Shown here: positions 28,993-39,838 of the stretch, in pieces
Numbering within the stretch: position 1 is the stretch's first letter
Layout of the letters: each line of letters starts with the position of its first letter
Source: Leishmania mexicana MHOM/GT/2001/U1103
Taxonomy: Eukaryota > Euglenozoa > Kinetoplastea > Trypanosomatida > Trypanosomatidae
Assembly (NCBI RefSeq): GCF_000234665.1
Contig: NC_018337.1
Coordinates: forward strand, 1,124,556 to 1,188,555
Reading direction: 5' to 3'
Length of the DNA stretch: 64,000 bases
The notes under the pieces: model-generated
What the model saw: the letters and a program-made list of their open reading frames with translations, nothing else
What the model was told of the DNA's origin: nothing
The model's database searches: none
Translations under genes and position numbers: made by a program

Positions 28993-31901
28993 GGTAAGCC
29001 AAGTTGAGCGGCATCCGGAAAGGTGACTCACCGGGTGCCGCGCGGTGTGCTTGCTCTTGCGCGCATGGCGCACACCGCTTTCCACGCCTCTTGCGCATCA
29101 AGACACGCATCCTCTTTCGCTTTCTGTGTTCAAGATGAGGTTTGACCTGCACGTGCGTCCGTTTGCGCTTGGAATGAAACGTTAGAAAGACGGGGGAGGG
29201 GGTGCGGAAAGCGTGGGCGACGAAGGACGGAGAGAATGGCGGTGGTGTACCGCTGGAGGGACGAACACCGATGCCTCTTCTCACCCTCGGTCTCTTCTCT
29301 CTTGCTGCCGCTGTCGTGCGCCTACTCGATCTCCCGTCGTTGTTCTCTTCCTTGGCTGTCATATACTGTCCCTTCCCTTCTCTTGACGCTTGCTCACGAG
29401 CCGCTGAAGCGAGAAACCAAACGAAGGACCGAAATGTCTGCGGTAGGTCGTCCAAGAATGGAGGGGTAGCTGTGACGTGACCGTGGTGTCGTTGCCGTCC
29501 GCGCCGCGCGCGCTTTTGCTTTCCTGTTGCATGTGGCGGGAGGCGGCACTACCGTGCACCTGTTCAGTTCCACGTAGCTGCTCCATTGCACGACAGCATC
29601 ATGCCCTCACATGTACTTTTTCCCCTCTTTGCCCCTCTCCCATGCCCCTCTGTTTCAACTGACACTTTGGGTCCTTTTTTGTCCTGCATTACCCTCACAT
29701 ACCGGTTATTTGTGCTATTTTTCTGTCTTACAACCTCGGCTGCATCCTGGTCGCCACGGTTTTCCCTCGGCCGCTACAGCAGTAGCTCATTGCGCGCGGT
29801 GCGGCTTCCCACATACACCTTACTTCCCTTCACTTTCCTCTGTTACACCCACACCCACACCTCCTGCACATACAGACTGGCCCACTCACCACCTATATCT
29901 ACACGAACCCATAGCCCTGTGTGTGTGTCTCTCTGCTCTGCTCTACTACCATTGTGGCTGGTCTTGTTTTTTGTTTGTCTCGCTCTATCTGTTTCGGTTT
30001 CTCTGGTTGCTGTGACTCTCTTGGACCACCATCGTCCTCTGCCCATTTCTCTTCTCTGACGGGTGTTGCCTTTTCTTTGCTTGGCGGCACCGGTTTCTTT
30101 GTTGTTTTTCCGTTTGTGTTCACTGCTGTTGTGGGTGGGTGTTGGTCGTCGGGTTTTTTTCTGCGAGCTGTACGTTGGTGCTGCTCGCAGCACGTTTTCT
30201 CATTCTCTCCCCTCTCCCTCTCCCTTTCTCTCTCTCCTTCCCTGCCTCCCCATTTCTCTCTCTTCCGCTCTGTTCTAGACCCAATTGACGAAAAAGTAAA
30301 CGAATCGCCCCTCCCCCTTCCCCCTCTCACACCCAAAAAAACTCCAAGAAGCAGCAGCCATCCCTGTCTTGTGGCTTCTATAACCCCGATACTGGCGTGA
30401 CAGTGGCTACGGAGCCCGCGTGTTTGTCTGTGTGCTGCACCTTGGCGTGTAGGCTCTCGCGTGGGCGACGGGCTGGACAACGCGCTTTTTGGTTCGTCCA
30501 CTTCGTGCCGACCGAAAGAAAAAGCTGATCCGGGTCTCCTTGGCACCGCTGCGGATTCCCGGGGGGAGAGAAGCAGTGGTGGGGTACGAAAAAGTCGTAC
30601 AATGCACGGGAGGTGCGAAAGAGTAACTAACGGTACTCTCTCTATCGAGTTCGCGATCGTGCTTTTCTTCTCTGCGTGGGAAAAGACTCAGGTGCCCGTA
30701 ACTTGCACAGACGACTTCGACCCCGCACCGGAAAGCGTCGCCGTTCTGTAAGCGTCTTTACATCGAAACAAATCCAGCGTGGAAGGAACGCTGTGTGGGT
30801 GTTGAGCGTGCCCTCGGACACATACCCATAGTGCTTCTTAGATTTGCTAGCGCAACCGAGAAACAGAAAAAGTAGCAGGACAGTATCTGTTTTCGTTCTG
30901 GCTCTCTCTGTGTGTGTGTGTGTGTGTGCATGTGTGATTCCGAGTTTCCGCACGATCTTCAATAAACCCTCGCTTCTGGAGGCATTTCTCTGCCTCTATT
31001 TCCCGGACGTGGTATACATCTTTTTCGTTTTTTGTGCGCTTCCTTCACCTACTCGCAACACCTTTTTTCGTTGCGCCTGTGCATGTTCTTTGTGTTGGCA
31101 TGATTGCCGTCGTTTACTTCACTGCCTCTTCTACGGATCCGTCACACGCACACACACGCACGCGCACCCCCTCCCTCTCCCCCTCTCTGTTTTCGTGTGT
31201 TTCTTTTTCTCTTGTTCTTTCTGCTTCTCGCTTTGAGATTTTTTGTTTTGATTTGTGCGCGTGGTTGAGCGTGCGCTCCGGTAACGGTCTTCGCTGCCTC
31301 CCTCTTTTACCCCTCTCCTTCTTGTTGGGACCGAAACACGGACACATACGCGTATTGCTGATTTTTCCGCGTGCAACCCCCCCCCCTCCCTCCCTTCCCC
31401 CCTCCAACCTCTCTCCCCTTTTATAGATTTCTCACGCAGCCGGATCGATCCTTTTTTTATCAGGAAAACAACGATCCCCATCCAGTTACACGGCATTCGT
31501 TTCGTGTGTGTGTGTGGTGGTTGTGTGTGTTTTCCCCCATTATTATTCGAAGGAAACAGAGCAATCAAGGGGCCTCTCGCGCGGTCTACAGGAGCGTCGT
31601 ACAGGAGACTTTGTGTGTGGCTCTTATTCTTTCTGACGTGCCCTCACCTCCTACCGCTCTGCTTTCTCCACTCACTTCGCGGCTTGTAACTCGCTCGCTT
31701 TCCCCTTCCCCTGCCGTTCGTGTGCGTCTGTCTGTGTGTGCACGCGCAGCCGCACAACTAGGAGCTCTCCTCTTTTTTTGCTGTTGTCACCTTCGTGCTT
31801 CTCTTTCTGCAGCTGTGAGGGGGGATCGGCAGAGTTACTTGCAAGCGTACGCACATACGGAGAACGACGCGAGTAGACACTCAGAACACCCCCTCACGTT
31901 T
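28993..31901 (+). other. long T/C-rich intergenic region, no gene seen
   Basis: About 2.9 kb. Several reading frames are open only because of T/C-rich repetitive sequence and translate as Phe/Leu/Ser/Cys-rich nonsense. Long CT tracts lie at 29600-30260, with CA/TG repeats near 30905-30930. Probably the 3' UTR of the CEP41-like gene plus the long leader of the kinase gene. Confidence 0.5.
31764..31812 (+). promoter_or_regulatory. probable spliced-leader acceptor
   Basis: T/C-rich tract ending in CTCTTTCTGCAG at 31801-31812, about 90 bases before the kinase ATG at 31902. It supports the shorter start, since the open frame extends 177 codons further upstream through this tract. Confidence 0.6.
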
Positions 31902-34712
31902 ATGCAAGTCGATATCGGCAACAACACAGTCCGGCAGAACTTCAGCATCGTCTCCAGTGAGGAGATTCGTCAGCTCAACAATCGTCTTCAGCAGGCCTAC
32001 GCAGGTGCAGCGCCCGCTCAAGCTACCGCAGCAGGTCACCAGGAAGGCGGTGGTCCTGGCGCCGTGCTGTCCGACCGACGCGTGAATCACAACGCTGTTG
32101 AAGGAGAAGCCGGTGTACCGAGTAGCCACGAAAACGTTTCCCGCTTGCGTCGGCGCTCGTCTCTGAACCTGAGTCGCTCGTCCGCGGGATCTCGCCACTC
32201 GTATCACCAGCACCAGGGGAGGCAGCACGGCAGCACTCAACGCGGCCGCTCTGGGCACTCCCAGTCGCCTGAGCAGCCTGCTCTGCCGCCACAGCAGGCG
32301 ATTCTTGGGGTATCGTATATCGCTCCCGTTGCGCGGACAACCACCCCGGCGAACCGCAGCACAGCGATTAACAACGGGTCTGTGTCACGTCGAGCTAACA
32401 TTTCCGGCATACCTCGGAGCCTCAACAGCCACATTCTACAGCCGCCGCATCCACAGCAGCTGCTTGCGCAGCCGCCGCAGACACCAGCGGTCTTCGGTGG
32501 TGCAGGACCGTCGCCGGCGCCTATGGCTACCGTCACTTCGACCCCGCATCGCCAGCAGGGCTGTCCCGATGCGGCCCAGGACAAGAGCGGGGCAGCCGCT
32601 GCTGCAGGAGCCGTAGATGGCGCGCCCGTGTTCACCGGAGACAACCGTAGCAAAGCGATACTCGGCAACGAGGGCGACGGGAACTGCCGTGGCGATGAGG
32701 GCAGCGGCCCGCAGGGCGGCGGCGATGCCGGCAGCCGTAACTGCAACAATAAACCCGCCGCAGCGGCCATCCCGAAACTAGCACACACGAAGATTCAGTT
32801 AGGCATGCGCTTGCGTCGATGGATCGTCATCAATCGCATCGGCGCCGGATCCTTCGGTGAAACGTTCACTGCCATAGAGGTGGACGGTCCGGCCGAGGAG
32901 GAGGATACTCTCACCGTAGCCTCGGAGAATCTGACGCTACTGGAAAATTTGCCCCCGGTGGAGGAGCGCAACGAGGTGTGCATCAAAGTAGAGCAAGAAA
33001 ACAAAAATGTACTGCGACTGGAGGCGTTGGCCTTAAAGAAGGTGCAGCCCTGTCCCCAAGTGGTGCGCTATCTTGGTAGCGGCTGCACGAATGGAATGAA
33101 CTACCTGGTGATGGAGAAGTTAGGGTCGAACCTAGCGGAGCTGCGCCGTCGCAGTCAGCATGGCACCTTCAACATCTACACGACACTCAAAGCCGGCGTC
33201 TCGTGCCTGACAGCGATCCGCGGAGTTCATGACCTTGGGCTGGTGCACCGTGACATCAAGCCGTCGAACTTTGTCACCGGGCTGCCTGGCACTCCAGATC
33301 ATACCACGTGCTACTTGATCGACTTCGGCCTCGCCCGCCGCTTCCGCCGCTCGAACGGCGAAATTCGCCCGCCGCGGGAAAACGCTGGGTTTCGTGGAAC
33401 GAGCCGGTACGCCTCTGTCGCCTCGCACCACCACCAGGAGCTGGGCCGCGTAGATGACTTGTGGAGCTTGCTCTTCATGCTCGTAGAGTTTGCTACCGGG
33501 ACGCTACCGTGGCGCAAGTACAAGGAGAAGGATGACATTGGACGCTGCAAAGAGGAGTCCATCAGCCCGCATCTCGTGCGCAACCTGCCACGCGAGTTTC
33601 AGCCCTTCTTAGCTCACTTGCAGACCCTCCGCTACGAGGACGAGCCGGACTACGACCTGCTCCTCACTCTCATGCATCGCGCGCTAGACCGTCGCGGCTA
33701 CCCACCCAATAAACCCGTAGAGTGGGAGATCGACTCGTCGATGGCGGACTCCGGCATAGACGCCGACGGTGCTCCTGTGGCTGACCCAGGTGCGGGAGTC
33801 GTGCAGGGCTCTGTGGCTCACCTTCGCGATGTCGGCCCGGCACCTGACGCTGCCGGAAATGGGCATTCGATCGACGGCAAAGCGAGTGGCAGGCCGTTGC
33901 CACCGCCGCCCCGTAGAGCGGCTCCGCTGCCTGGCACTGCAGAAATGGGTTCACGAGAGCTACTGCACCCCGATGCGGCCCAGCCGAACAGCGTTGCCAG
34001 CCGCGTAGGCAGCGGCAATGGCGCTGCAGGAAATGGCGTAAGCATGAGTGGATACCCGGCCGACATTCTGCGTCCGCATAACAGCGGCACACTACGTGTG
34101 AGCGAGGTTGACCTTGGGGGCTCTGGCGGGGGTCAGGATAGTATGCACGGCAACCCCTCGGTCGGAGTAGATGCTTCCGTGCAGTACGGTCGGCAGAGCC
34201 CGCAAGGCGGGTCTGCTGACATTCCTATAGCTACAGCGGGTCTTGCTGTCGAAGGCAGTGAGTTACCCCGCGCACAACCCAGCTCGGGTGAGTACGACCA
34301 CAACGAATACTCCCTGCGTGAAAACGGGAGTGGTGCGTACAGTCTTCCCATGGCGCCTGTTTCCCAGCTCAACGCCGCGATAGCTTCTGGTGCTGATCCC
34401 CCCGGCAGCTCTCCAACAGGAGGCCCGCTAGTGAATTCCGCGCTGGAACCAAACAACGCTACTCAGTGGAGAGAGACGGCCGCTGAACGCAACGGGCTAC
34501 AGCGTCGAGCAGATCATCAGCATCACGAAAACGAATGCGGCGATCCAAACAACATGAAGAAGGGGGCAGGCCGATTCCACCAGCACATGGTCGGCCCCAC
34601 CGCCGACCTTGACGCCCCCACGATAACAGACGAGCAAGGGGATGCACACGGCGGTAAGGATGGTAAGGCGTCATCTAAGAAGAAGTTACACTGCGATTGC
34701 GTTGTCATGTAG
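31902..34712 (+). CDS. CK1-family protein kinase, tau-tubulin-kinase-like, with C-terminal CaaX box
   Basis: 936 residues. Residues 1-300 are low-complexity (Gln, Ala, Gly, Pro, Ser). The kinase domain covers about 305-590: glycine loop GAGSFGE at 314, a lysine in VCIKVE, HRDIKPSN with Asp451, DFG at 474-476, then the TTBK-like segment GFRGTSRYAS and VDDLWSLLFMLVEFATG with TLPWRKYKEKDDIG. All catalytic residues are present, so an active Ser/Thr kinase is expected. Tau-tubulin kinases phosphorylate microtubule-associated proteins; TTBK2 triggers ciliogenesis at the basal body. The long C-terminal region is disordered and ends in a lysine run followed by Cys-Val-Val-Met, a farnesylation-type CaaX box, with another Cys two residues before. 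That tail suggests membrane anchoring and is unlike animal TTBKs. Confidence 0.85.
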   Translation: MQVDIGNNTVRQNFSIVSSEEIRQLNNRLQQAYAGAAPAQATAAGHQEGGGPGAVLSDRRVNHNAVEGEAGVPSSHENVSRLRRRSSLNLSRSSAGSRHSYHQHQGRQHGSTQRGRSGHSQSPEQPALPPQQAILGVSYIAPVARTTTPANRSTAINNGSVSRRANISGIPRSLNSHILQPPHPQQLLAQPPQTPAVFGGAGPSPAPMATVTSTPHRQQGCPDAAQDKSGAAAAAGAVDGAPVFTGDNRSKAILGNEGDGNCRGDEGSGPQGGGDAGSRNCNNKPAAAAIPKLAHTKIQLGMRLRRWIVINRIGAGSFGETFTAIEVDGPAEEEDTLTVASENLTLLENLPPVEERNEVCIKVEQENKNVLRLEALALKKVQPCPQVVRYLGSGCTNGMNYLVMEKLGSNLAELRRRSQHGTFNIYTTLKAGVSCLTAIRGVHDLGLVHRDIKPSNFVTGLPGTPDHTTCYLIDFGLARRFRRSNGEIRPPRENAGFRGTSRYASVASHHHQELGRVDDLWSLLFMLVEFATGTLPWRKYKEKDDIGRCKEESISPHLVRNLPREFQPFLAHLQTLRYEDEPDYDLLLTLMHRALDRRGYPPNKPVEWEIDSSMADSGIDADGAPVADPGAGVVQGSVAHLRDVGPAPDAAGNGHSIDGKASGRPLPPPPRRAAPLPGTAEMGSRELLHPDAAQPNSVASRVGSGNGAAGNGVSMSGYPADILRPHNSGTLRVSEVDLGGSGGGQDSMHGNPSVGVDASVQYGRQSPQGGSADIPIATAGLAVEGSELPRAQPSSGEYDHNEYSLRENGSGAYSLPMAPVSQLNAAIASGADPPGSSPTGGPLVNSALEPNNATQWRETAAERNGLQRRADHQHHENECGDPNNMKKGAGRFHQHMVGPTADLDAPTITDEQGDAHGGKDGKASSKKKLHCDCVVM

Positions 34713-35187
34713 TCTGAGCCGCGTCGCTAATTTCAAAACAGCGCTGCCCGCTATCCCGAGCCCTCAGCCTTGTGTGTGTGGTGGTGGTGGAGGGGCGGTA
34801 ATGCTTTCGGGACATTAGTATCCCATAGAAGCTTCTAGGTTGTTGTGTGTGGTCGAGATTGTGCGTGTATCTGTATGTGTGTCTGCGCCTGCCTCCACCC
34901 CCTTTATTTATTTTTTGGTAGGCGCGCTTTTGCGTAGAGCGAAGCTGGCCATAGTGCGTTTCCTGCCGAGGAGCAAGAAAATCGAAAACCAACGGGGACA
35001 ATGATGAAAGGGCATGTATATGCGTTGGGTAGAAAAGTCAACTAACAGAAACAACGGGACGCTGAAAGAAGGCACGAGCGGTCTTTGTGGGAATCGCTCT
35101 CCTGCAGAACCTCTGTGTGAGCGCAGGTGGCTATATATATCAATGTGTGTGTGTGCGTGTATGCGTTCGATATTTGTCCCTGTCATT

Positions 35188-35235
35188 CACCACCACCACC
35201 ACCACCACCACCACCACCATCACCATGACCACCAC
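35188..35235 (+). repeat. (CAC)n trinucleotide microsatellite
   Basis: About ten uninterrupted CAC units, then CAT/CAC/GAC variants, in the spacer after the kinase gene. Confidence 0.85.
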
Positions 35236-36165
35236 TCTTCTTTTATTGATGCGCATGTGTATTTTTCGTGTGTGCTCTTTTTTTCTCTGCGTTGACCGTG
35301 CTGGACTTCTTTGGGCCCCTCTCGAAGGACCGTTGGGGCGTACACCGGGAGAACGGGAGGGGAACGGACGAGGAAACAGCAAAAGAATATCGAAACAAAA
35401 AAAATAGATGCGATAAACAAGAATGTAGAGAGAAGAGAATCGGAGGCAGGGGGAACCGAGTGGAAGGGCGGAAGGGTGGTCAGAGCAGTACGCTTCGGTG
35501 AGGGGTATGACTGCGTTGCTTTTTGCCCTCGTCCACAACGCCGTATCTTTATCCGCCCTTCTTTGCGCCGTTTGCTCTCTTTCCTCCGCCTTCGTACTTC
35601 TGCGCTCGTGCTCCTCCCTTTTTTTCGGTATTTTGAATGCTGCTGTTTACTGATATTGTTTTTTCTTGTGCCTCTTTGCCACGGCTATAGTGTTTCTCCA
35701 GTGTCCCTCTGCGTCGTGTGTATGAGTGTGTGCGCGTCTGCGTAGGTGTTTGTACGCACCGCTCCGCTGACCTCTGTTCCTCTACTGTCTCCATTTTTCT
35801 TGCCATTTTTTTTTCCGCTGCCATGCGTTCTCTGTTTACTTTTTTTGTTACCATAGCAGCACGTGCATGTGTTGGTAGGGTACGGGTTGTTGTGAGTCTT
35901 GCATTTGGTTTGAGCTCGGAAGCTCAAACGGCCGCGCACCCGTGAGAGTGTGGCTGCACGTATTTGTGGCGGCACGAGTTTCTCGACACTGAGCACTCCT
36001 TGTAGTTGTAGACCACGCCAGCCTCGGACCCGGAATGCGCAAGCGATGGTACATTGAGGGGGGGGGGAATGCAGCAAATACACGTTGCTGTGTGCGTTTT
36101 TTTTTTTCGCTGTGGCAGACGTTGTCTGATCTCTGCACATTGTCGAAGCCTCACGTTGTACAGTT

Positions 36166-36185
36166 TGTGGGTCTCACGACCCACA
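36166..36185 (+). other. perfect 8-bp stem-loop
   Basis: Arms TGTGGGTC (36166-36173) and GACCCACA (36178-36185) around a TCAC loop, in the spacer between the kinase and CFAP418-like genes. Confidence 0.5.
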
Positions 36186-37044
36186 GATGAATATGAAGGC
36201 AGGGGAGAGGAACACGTGTCCTCTCGACACTGTTGCCCTTTACAAGCAAGTCTTGTTGATTCTCGTAAAGACACAGTTGAGATGCGCACGAGAGTGAGAT
36301 GTACCTTTTGTTCGTGTTGCAACGCCCGGCCCAATGGTGGCGGCGGGGAATCGGAGACGGAAGGCCATGCGTTATTTTTGTTGCTTTTCCATGAACTTCT
36401 CTTTTTGTACTCTGCTTGTTCCAGGCGGTCACTGTAGCACTTTTCCCCACCCTGCCACTCTTCTGCGTGTCCTCTTTGCGTCTGTCATCTACCCCACACC
36501 GCGTACTCTTTCCTCATCATTGTCTTTTCTCCTCATGTTCCGCTGGAGGCGGCCTCGGTTTTGTCTTTGCTGTGCGTTCTTTTTTTTTCACCCTTCACCG
36601 CCTACCCCCCTCCCTTCTTGACTTGCATCTAGTGTTGGACGTTGACTTCACTATAGGTAAGATGAAGGCATGCATGTCGACTGCGTCTTTTGTGTCTGTG
36701 TGTGTGTATTAGGGGTGTGCGAAGTATTTTTTTTTGTTTGAGTCTCTGTGCTGTCTCCGTTTTGCTGGTGGTGTTGTGGTGGCCACCACCGTCGCGGCTA
36801 TAAACGGTACCTCTCCCTCTTGCTTCTGTTCTCGCGGTTTGTGGTTGGCTTGCCTCTGATTTATTTATTTTTATCTGGCCGTTGTGCGTGTGTGCGTGCT
36901 TCCATCATGTCCTCTGTGTGTCTTCCTCGTTTCCTCTTCAGCTGTCTATTATCCACTCAACAAGAACAACAACAAAAAAATGAAAAGAAACTGCCACCTG
37001 GTGATGGATACATCTCCTCTCTTTCAAGGCAACCCACCAACGGA

Positions 37045-37045
37045 A

Positions 37046-37088
<43 letters not shown>
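37045..37088 (+). repeat. compound (CA)n(TA)n microsatellite
   Basis: About 12 CA units run straight into about 10 TA units. A (GT)n run of similar length follows at 37196-37222. Confidence 0.85.
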
Positions 37089-37684
37089 CGAAAAGGAGAC
37101 AGAGAGGGAGAGGAGCGAATTCGAGACCATCGTCTGCCGCGTCACGGAGAACAGCGTTTTTGCATGTCGTCGCGAACGCACGTACAGCGTCCTCTTGTGT
37201 GTGTGTGTGTGTGTGTGTGTGTTTCCGTCTCTTTTTTTTTAGTTCGCTTCTCAGATTACTTTATCGTGATGTTGTGTCAGTGTTTTACGTGCCGCATGCG
37301 TGTTTTCCTGTTTTTTTGTGAGGGGGAGCGAGACTTGACGAGTGAAGCAGAGGCAGTCTAATGAACCATCTGATCGCCCCTCTCTCTCTACGGAGGCCTC
37401 GCCTCCGGATGTTCTTGTCGTTCTCTTTCTGCCGTTCTGCTTATGCGTACTTCGGAGTCGTCCTTCTCTAACTTTCCTTGCCACGCCTCCCACCACTTCC
37501 TTCCCTTTCCGCCTCGCGGCAGAGGCCCTCTTGCGGGTCATCGTGGTCTGTTCTGCCTGAAACTCGTCGCAAAAATACATACACCCACAACACATACGGA
37601 GCGAAGATCCAAAAGTCGAGGGCCCTGTCGCGTTTTACACAGACTGCGTGCCACCGTCCTCCGTTCTTACGACCGAAACTCAGC

Positions 37685-38737
37685 ATGTCGGAACTCGACA
37701 GTCTAATTGATGAGCTTTTCCCTGAAACACACATCAACGGATGTAGCTCCGCTTCTCCTCCCGGACCGTCTCGCCGGCGGTCGGAGTGGGATGATGAAAG
37801 CGACGACGGCCAGGACATTCGCACGTTCACTGGGGCGAAGGTGCATGCTCTGCAGCAGCGTAACTCAACCTCAGTCTCCTCCTCCCGTGCAGAGCCTTCC
37901 ACCACCGCGACAACAGTCGCCCCCACTCGCTGCTCAGGCGGGCATTCCTTCGATAACGATGGTGACGCCGACGGCGACGTGGGTGACGCCGTAGCTTTCC
38001 ACAACGTGCCTGGAGACTTGGTTGATAAAGAGCTAAACGCGCGATCGCTTACCAGCATCTCAAAGTCCGTGCTCTTCCCGGTCCCGTTTCCGTCCCTCTC
38101 AGTCTCGGAGGGTTCCTACGCGTGTGCCTCGCGATGCTATCTCACAAACCTTGGAACACCCCTCCCCCGCGATGCCGGTCACCCGACTTTGCAGCAGCTG
38201 CGCGCCATCGCGGTGAATGAGCAGGCGAACCTGGACACCTCCCGCATTCAAGCGATGCTGCGGAAGGGCGCTTTTCACGCTGCTATAGCGAAACTGGGCA
38301 ACGGCTGTCTTGACCATCACGGCGACTTCACGGTCGACGGAGGCTGCCCGAACATTTTGTGTCGCCAGTGCAACTACATGGTCGTGCGGCTGCAGGGCGC
38401 CGAGTGGGACGACGACGGCGTGAACTTGTACTTAACCCTACGGAATTACTATCCAGACTGGTGTCGTTTGGCGAGTGCGACGCCGGTGGGGGTGGAGGAC
38501 GGTGCCGAGGCATCCCGCAGCGTCCTGCGTTCGAGTTTGGCGGCGGCAGCCTACTGCTGCCAGTGCTCGTGGGTAACAGTGAGAAGTATCAAAGCTGTCA
38601 TTGAAACCCGGCTGACAGACATTACGATGACCAAACGTACGAGGGAGGGGGAGCACCCGTTTGCCACCGAGCTGCCTCCGGCATTTGAGGAAACGCGGCG
38701 ACCGCCTCTGTGGGTGTGTCATGGCCATACGCGATAA
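37685..38737 (+). CDS. CFAP418: CFAP418 (C8orf37)-like ciliary protein
   Basis: 350 residues. It opens MSELDSLIDELFPE, an acidic N-terminal helix as in CFAP418. The middle is Ser/Thr-rich. The C-terminal domain (about residues 205-350) shows the family's cysteine pattern: CPNILCRQCNYMVV, then YLTLRNYYPDW, then YCCQCSWVTV, and finally LWVCHGH at the end, matching by eye the CxxC, QCSW and WVCG-type motifs of animal C8orf37. The conserved cysteines may bind zinc. CFAP418 is needed for photoreceptor outer-segment structure and is found in flagellated organisms generally; in a trypanosomatid a basal-body or flagellar role is inferred. Longer than the human protein (about 207 residues) through the linker. 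Start at the first in-frame ATG. Confidence 0.82.
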   Translation: MSELDSLIDELFPETHINGCSSASPPGPSRRRSEWDDESDDGQDIRTFTGAKVHALQQRNSTSVSSSRAEPSTTATTVAPTRCSGGHSFDNDGDADGDVGDAVAFHNVPGDLVDKELNARSLTSISKSVLFPVPFPSLSVSEGSYACASRCYLTNLGTPLPRDAGHPTLQQLRAIAVNEQANLDTSRIQAMLRKGAFHAAIAKLGNGCLDHHGDFTVDGGCPNILCRQCNYMVVRLQGAEWDDDGVNLYLTLRNYYPDWCRLASATPVGVEDGAEASRSVLRSSLAAAAYCCQCSWVTVRSIKAVIETRLTDITMTKRTREGEHPFATELPPAFEETRRPPLWVCHGHTR

Positions 38738-39838
38738 AAGGGGTCTGCGTGCTCATGCTCGTGGTACGAGGAACAGACGTGAGAGTGCTTCTCCGCGAAA
38801 ACAGAGCAGAGTTGTGTGCTCCAGTGCCAAGACGTATGCCGTGAGCATGCATGTTGGGAAATCGTATTTAGGTTTTTGTTTGTTGGCGTGCTGTTGTTTG
38901 GGAGCTTTACCCCCCCCCTTCTCCACCCCCCCCCCCACACACTCCCATCCCCTACCGAGACGACATCGACTCATCTTGGGGAGCGCACGATGCGATTGTG
39001 CTCTCTCTCCTTCTCCCAGGCCTGCCAAAAAAAAAAGAGAAGGAAAAGATGTTTATCACGGTGAACCGCCCGCACGCGCACGCAACTCCCACATAGAGAC
39101 ACATCCACACACACAAAAAGGAGGAACTTGCTCCTCTCCGTGCAACGAGGTTCGCGCCTCCGCTGAAGGAGCACTGCAGAGCATCTCACCGGCCTTGGCA
39201 CGCTGCTTCTTGGGTTATGCATGTGTTTACGCCCACGTGCCGTTGTTGACCAATCCGTCAGAACAAACGACCAAAAGCGCCATGCTTTCATGCAAGTTGA
39301 AGGCGAGAGGGAAAGGGGGTGGGTGAGGAGGCAGCTTCCTTCCACACGCACACACTCTCCTGGTCCCTCCCAGAACCTCGGCTCTGACACATGAGCTGAA
39401 AGTCTGCCCCAGTCTTCTTCTGACGCGTGCACCCACATCCCCACCGAGGGCTCACCTGCGTGTGCGTGCACTTTGGAGGGGAACGAGGATCAGTTAGATG
39501 GACATGCCCGCGAGCCCACCGTGCAGCTGAGGGTCGCCTCTGTTGCGTGCATGGTTCCTTGTGTCCGTGTTGGCACCCAGACATCCTTCTCTCGCCTCCG
39601 GCTCTGTTCTCCCTCACGCACTTGCCTTTTGCGTTGCTCACCACTATACTCTTCTCCATATTCGGCCACTGCCCGCACTGGCTTTCGCACACATACGCGC
39701 GCGGTGAACGAGCACCTCAGGTCCGTGCGTAGGCCTTTCCTCCCATTTTCGTCGTCATCACTGTCAGTCACAGCTGCCTCTGTGAGTGGGTGCGTGTGGG
39801 TCTGCCCTCCCCCCTCCCCCTTTCTTTCCCTTCCGCTC
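38738..39838 (+). other. intergenic region, no gene seen
   Basis: About 1.1 kb with C homopolymer runs (38910-38936) and T/C tracts. A probable acceptor is AG near 39773-39774 after CATCACTGTCAGTCAC. No coding frame. Confidence 0.5.

Larger units (their letters stand above)
34713..37684 (+). other. long intergenic region with microsatellites, no gene seen
   Basis: About 3 kb. Contains a (CAC)n run (35188-35219), CA/TA and GT runs (37045-37088, 37196-37222) and long T/C tracts. A perfect 8-bp hairpin is at 36166-36185. A likely acceptor is AG at 37521-37522 after CCCTTTCCGCCTCGCGGC. No coding frame is supported. Confidence 0.5.

Noticed and set aside
28993..31370. Several 90-215 residue frames on both strands
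   Set aside because: Produced by CT/GA-rich repetitive sequence; translations are Phe/Leu/Ser/Cys-rich or Arg/Glu/Lys-rich nonsense.
31371..31901. 177-residue N-terminal extension of the kinase
   Set aside because: Begins with GTG and crosses a strong polypyrimidine tract and splice acceptor at 31811-31812.
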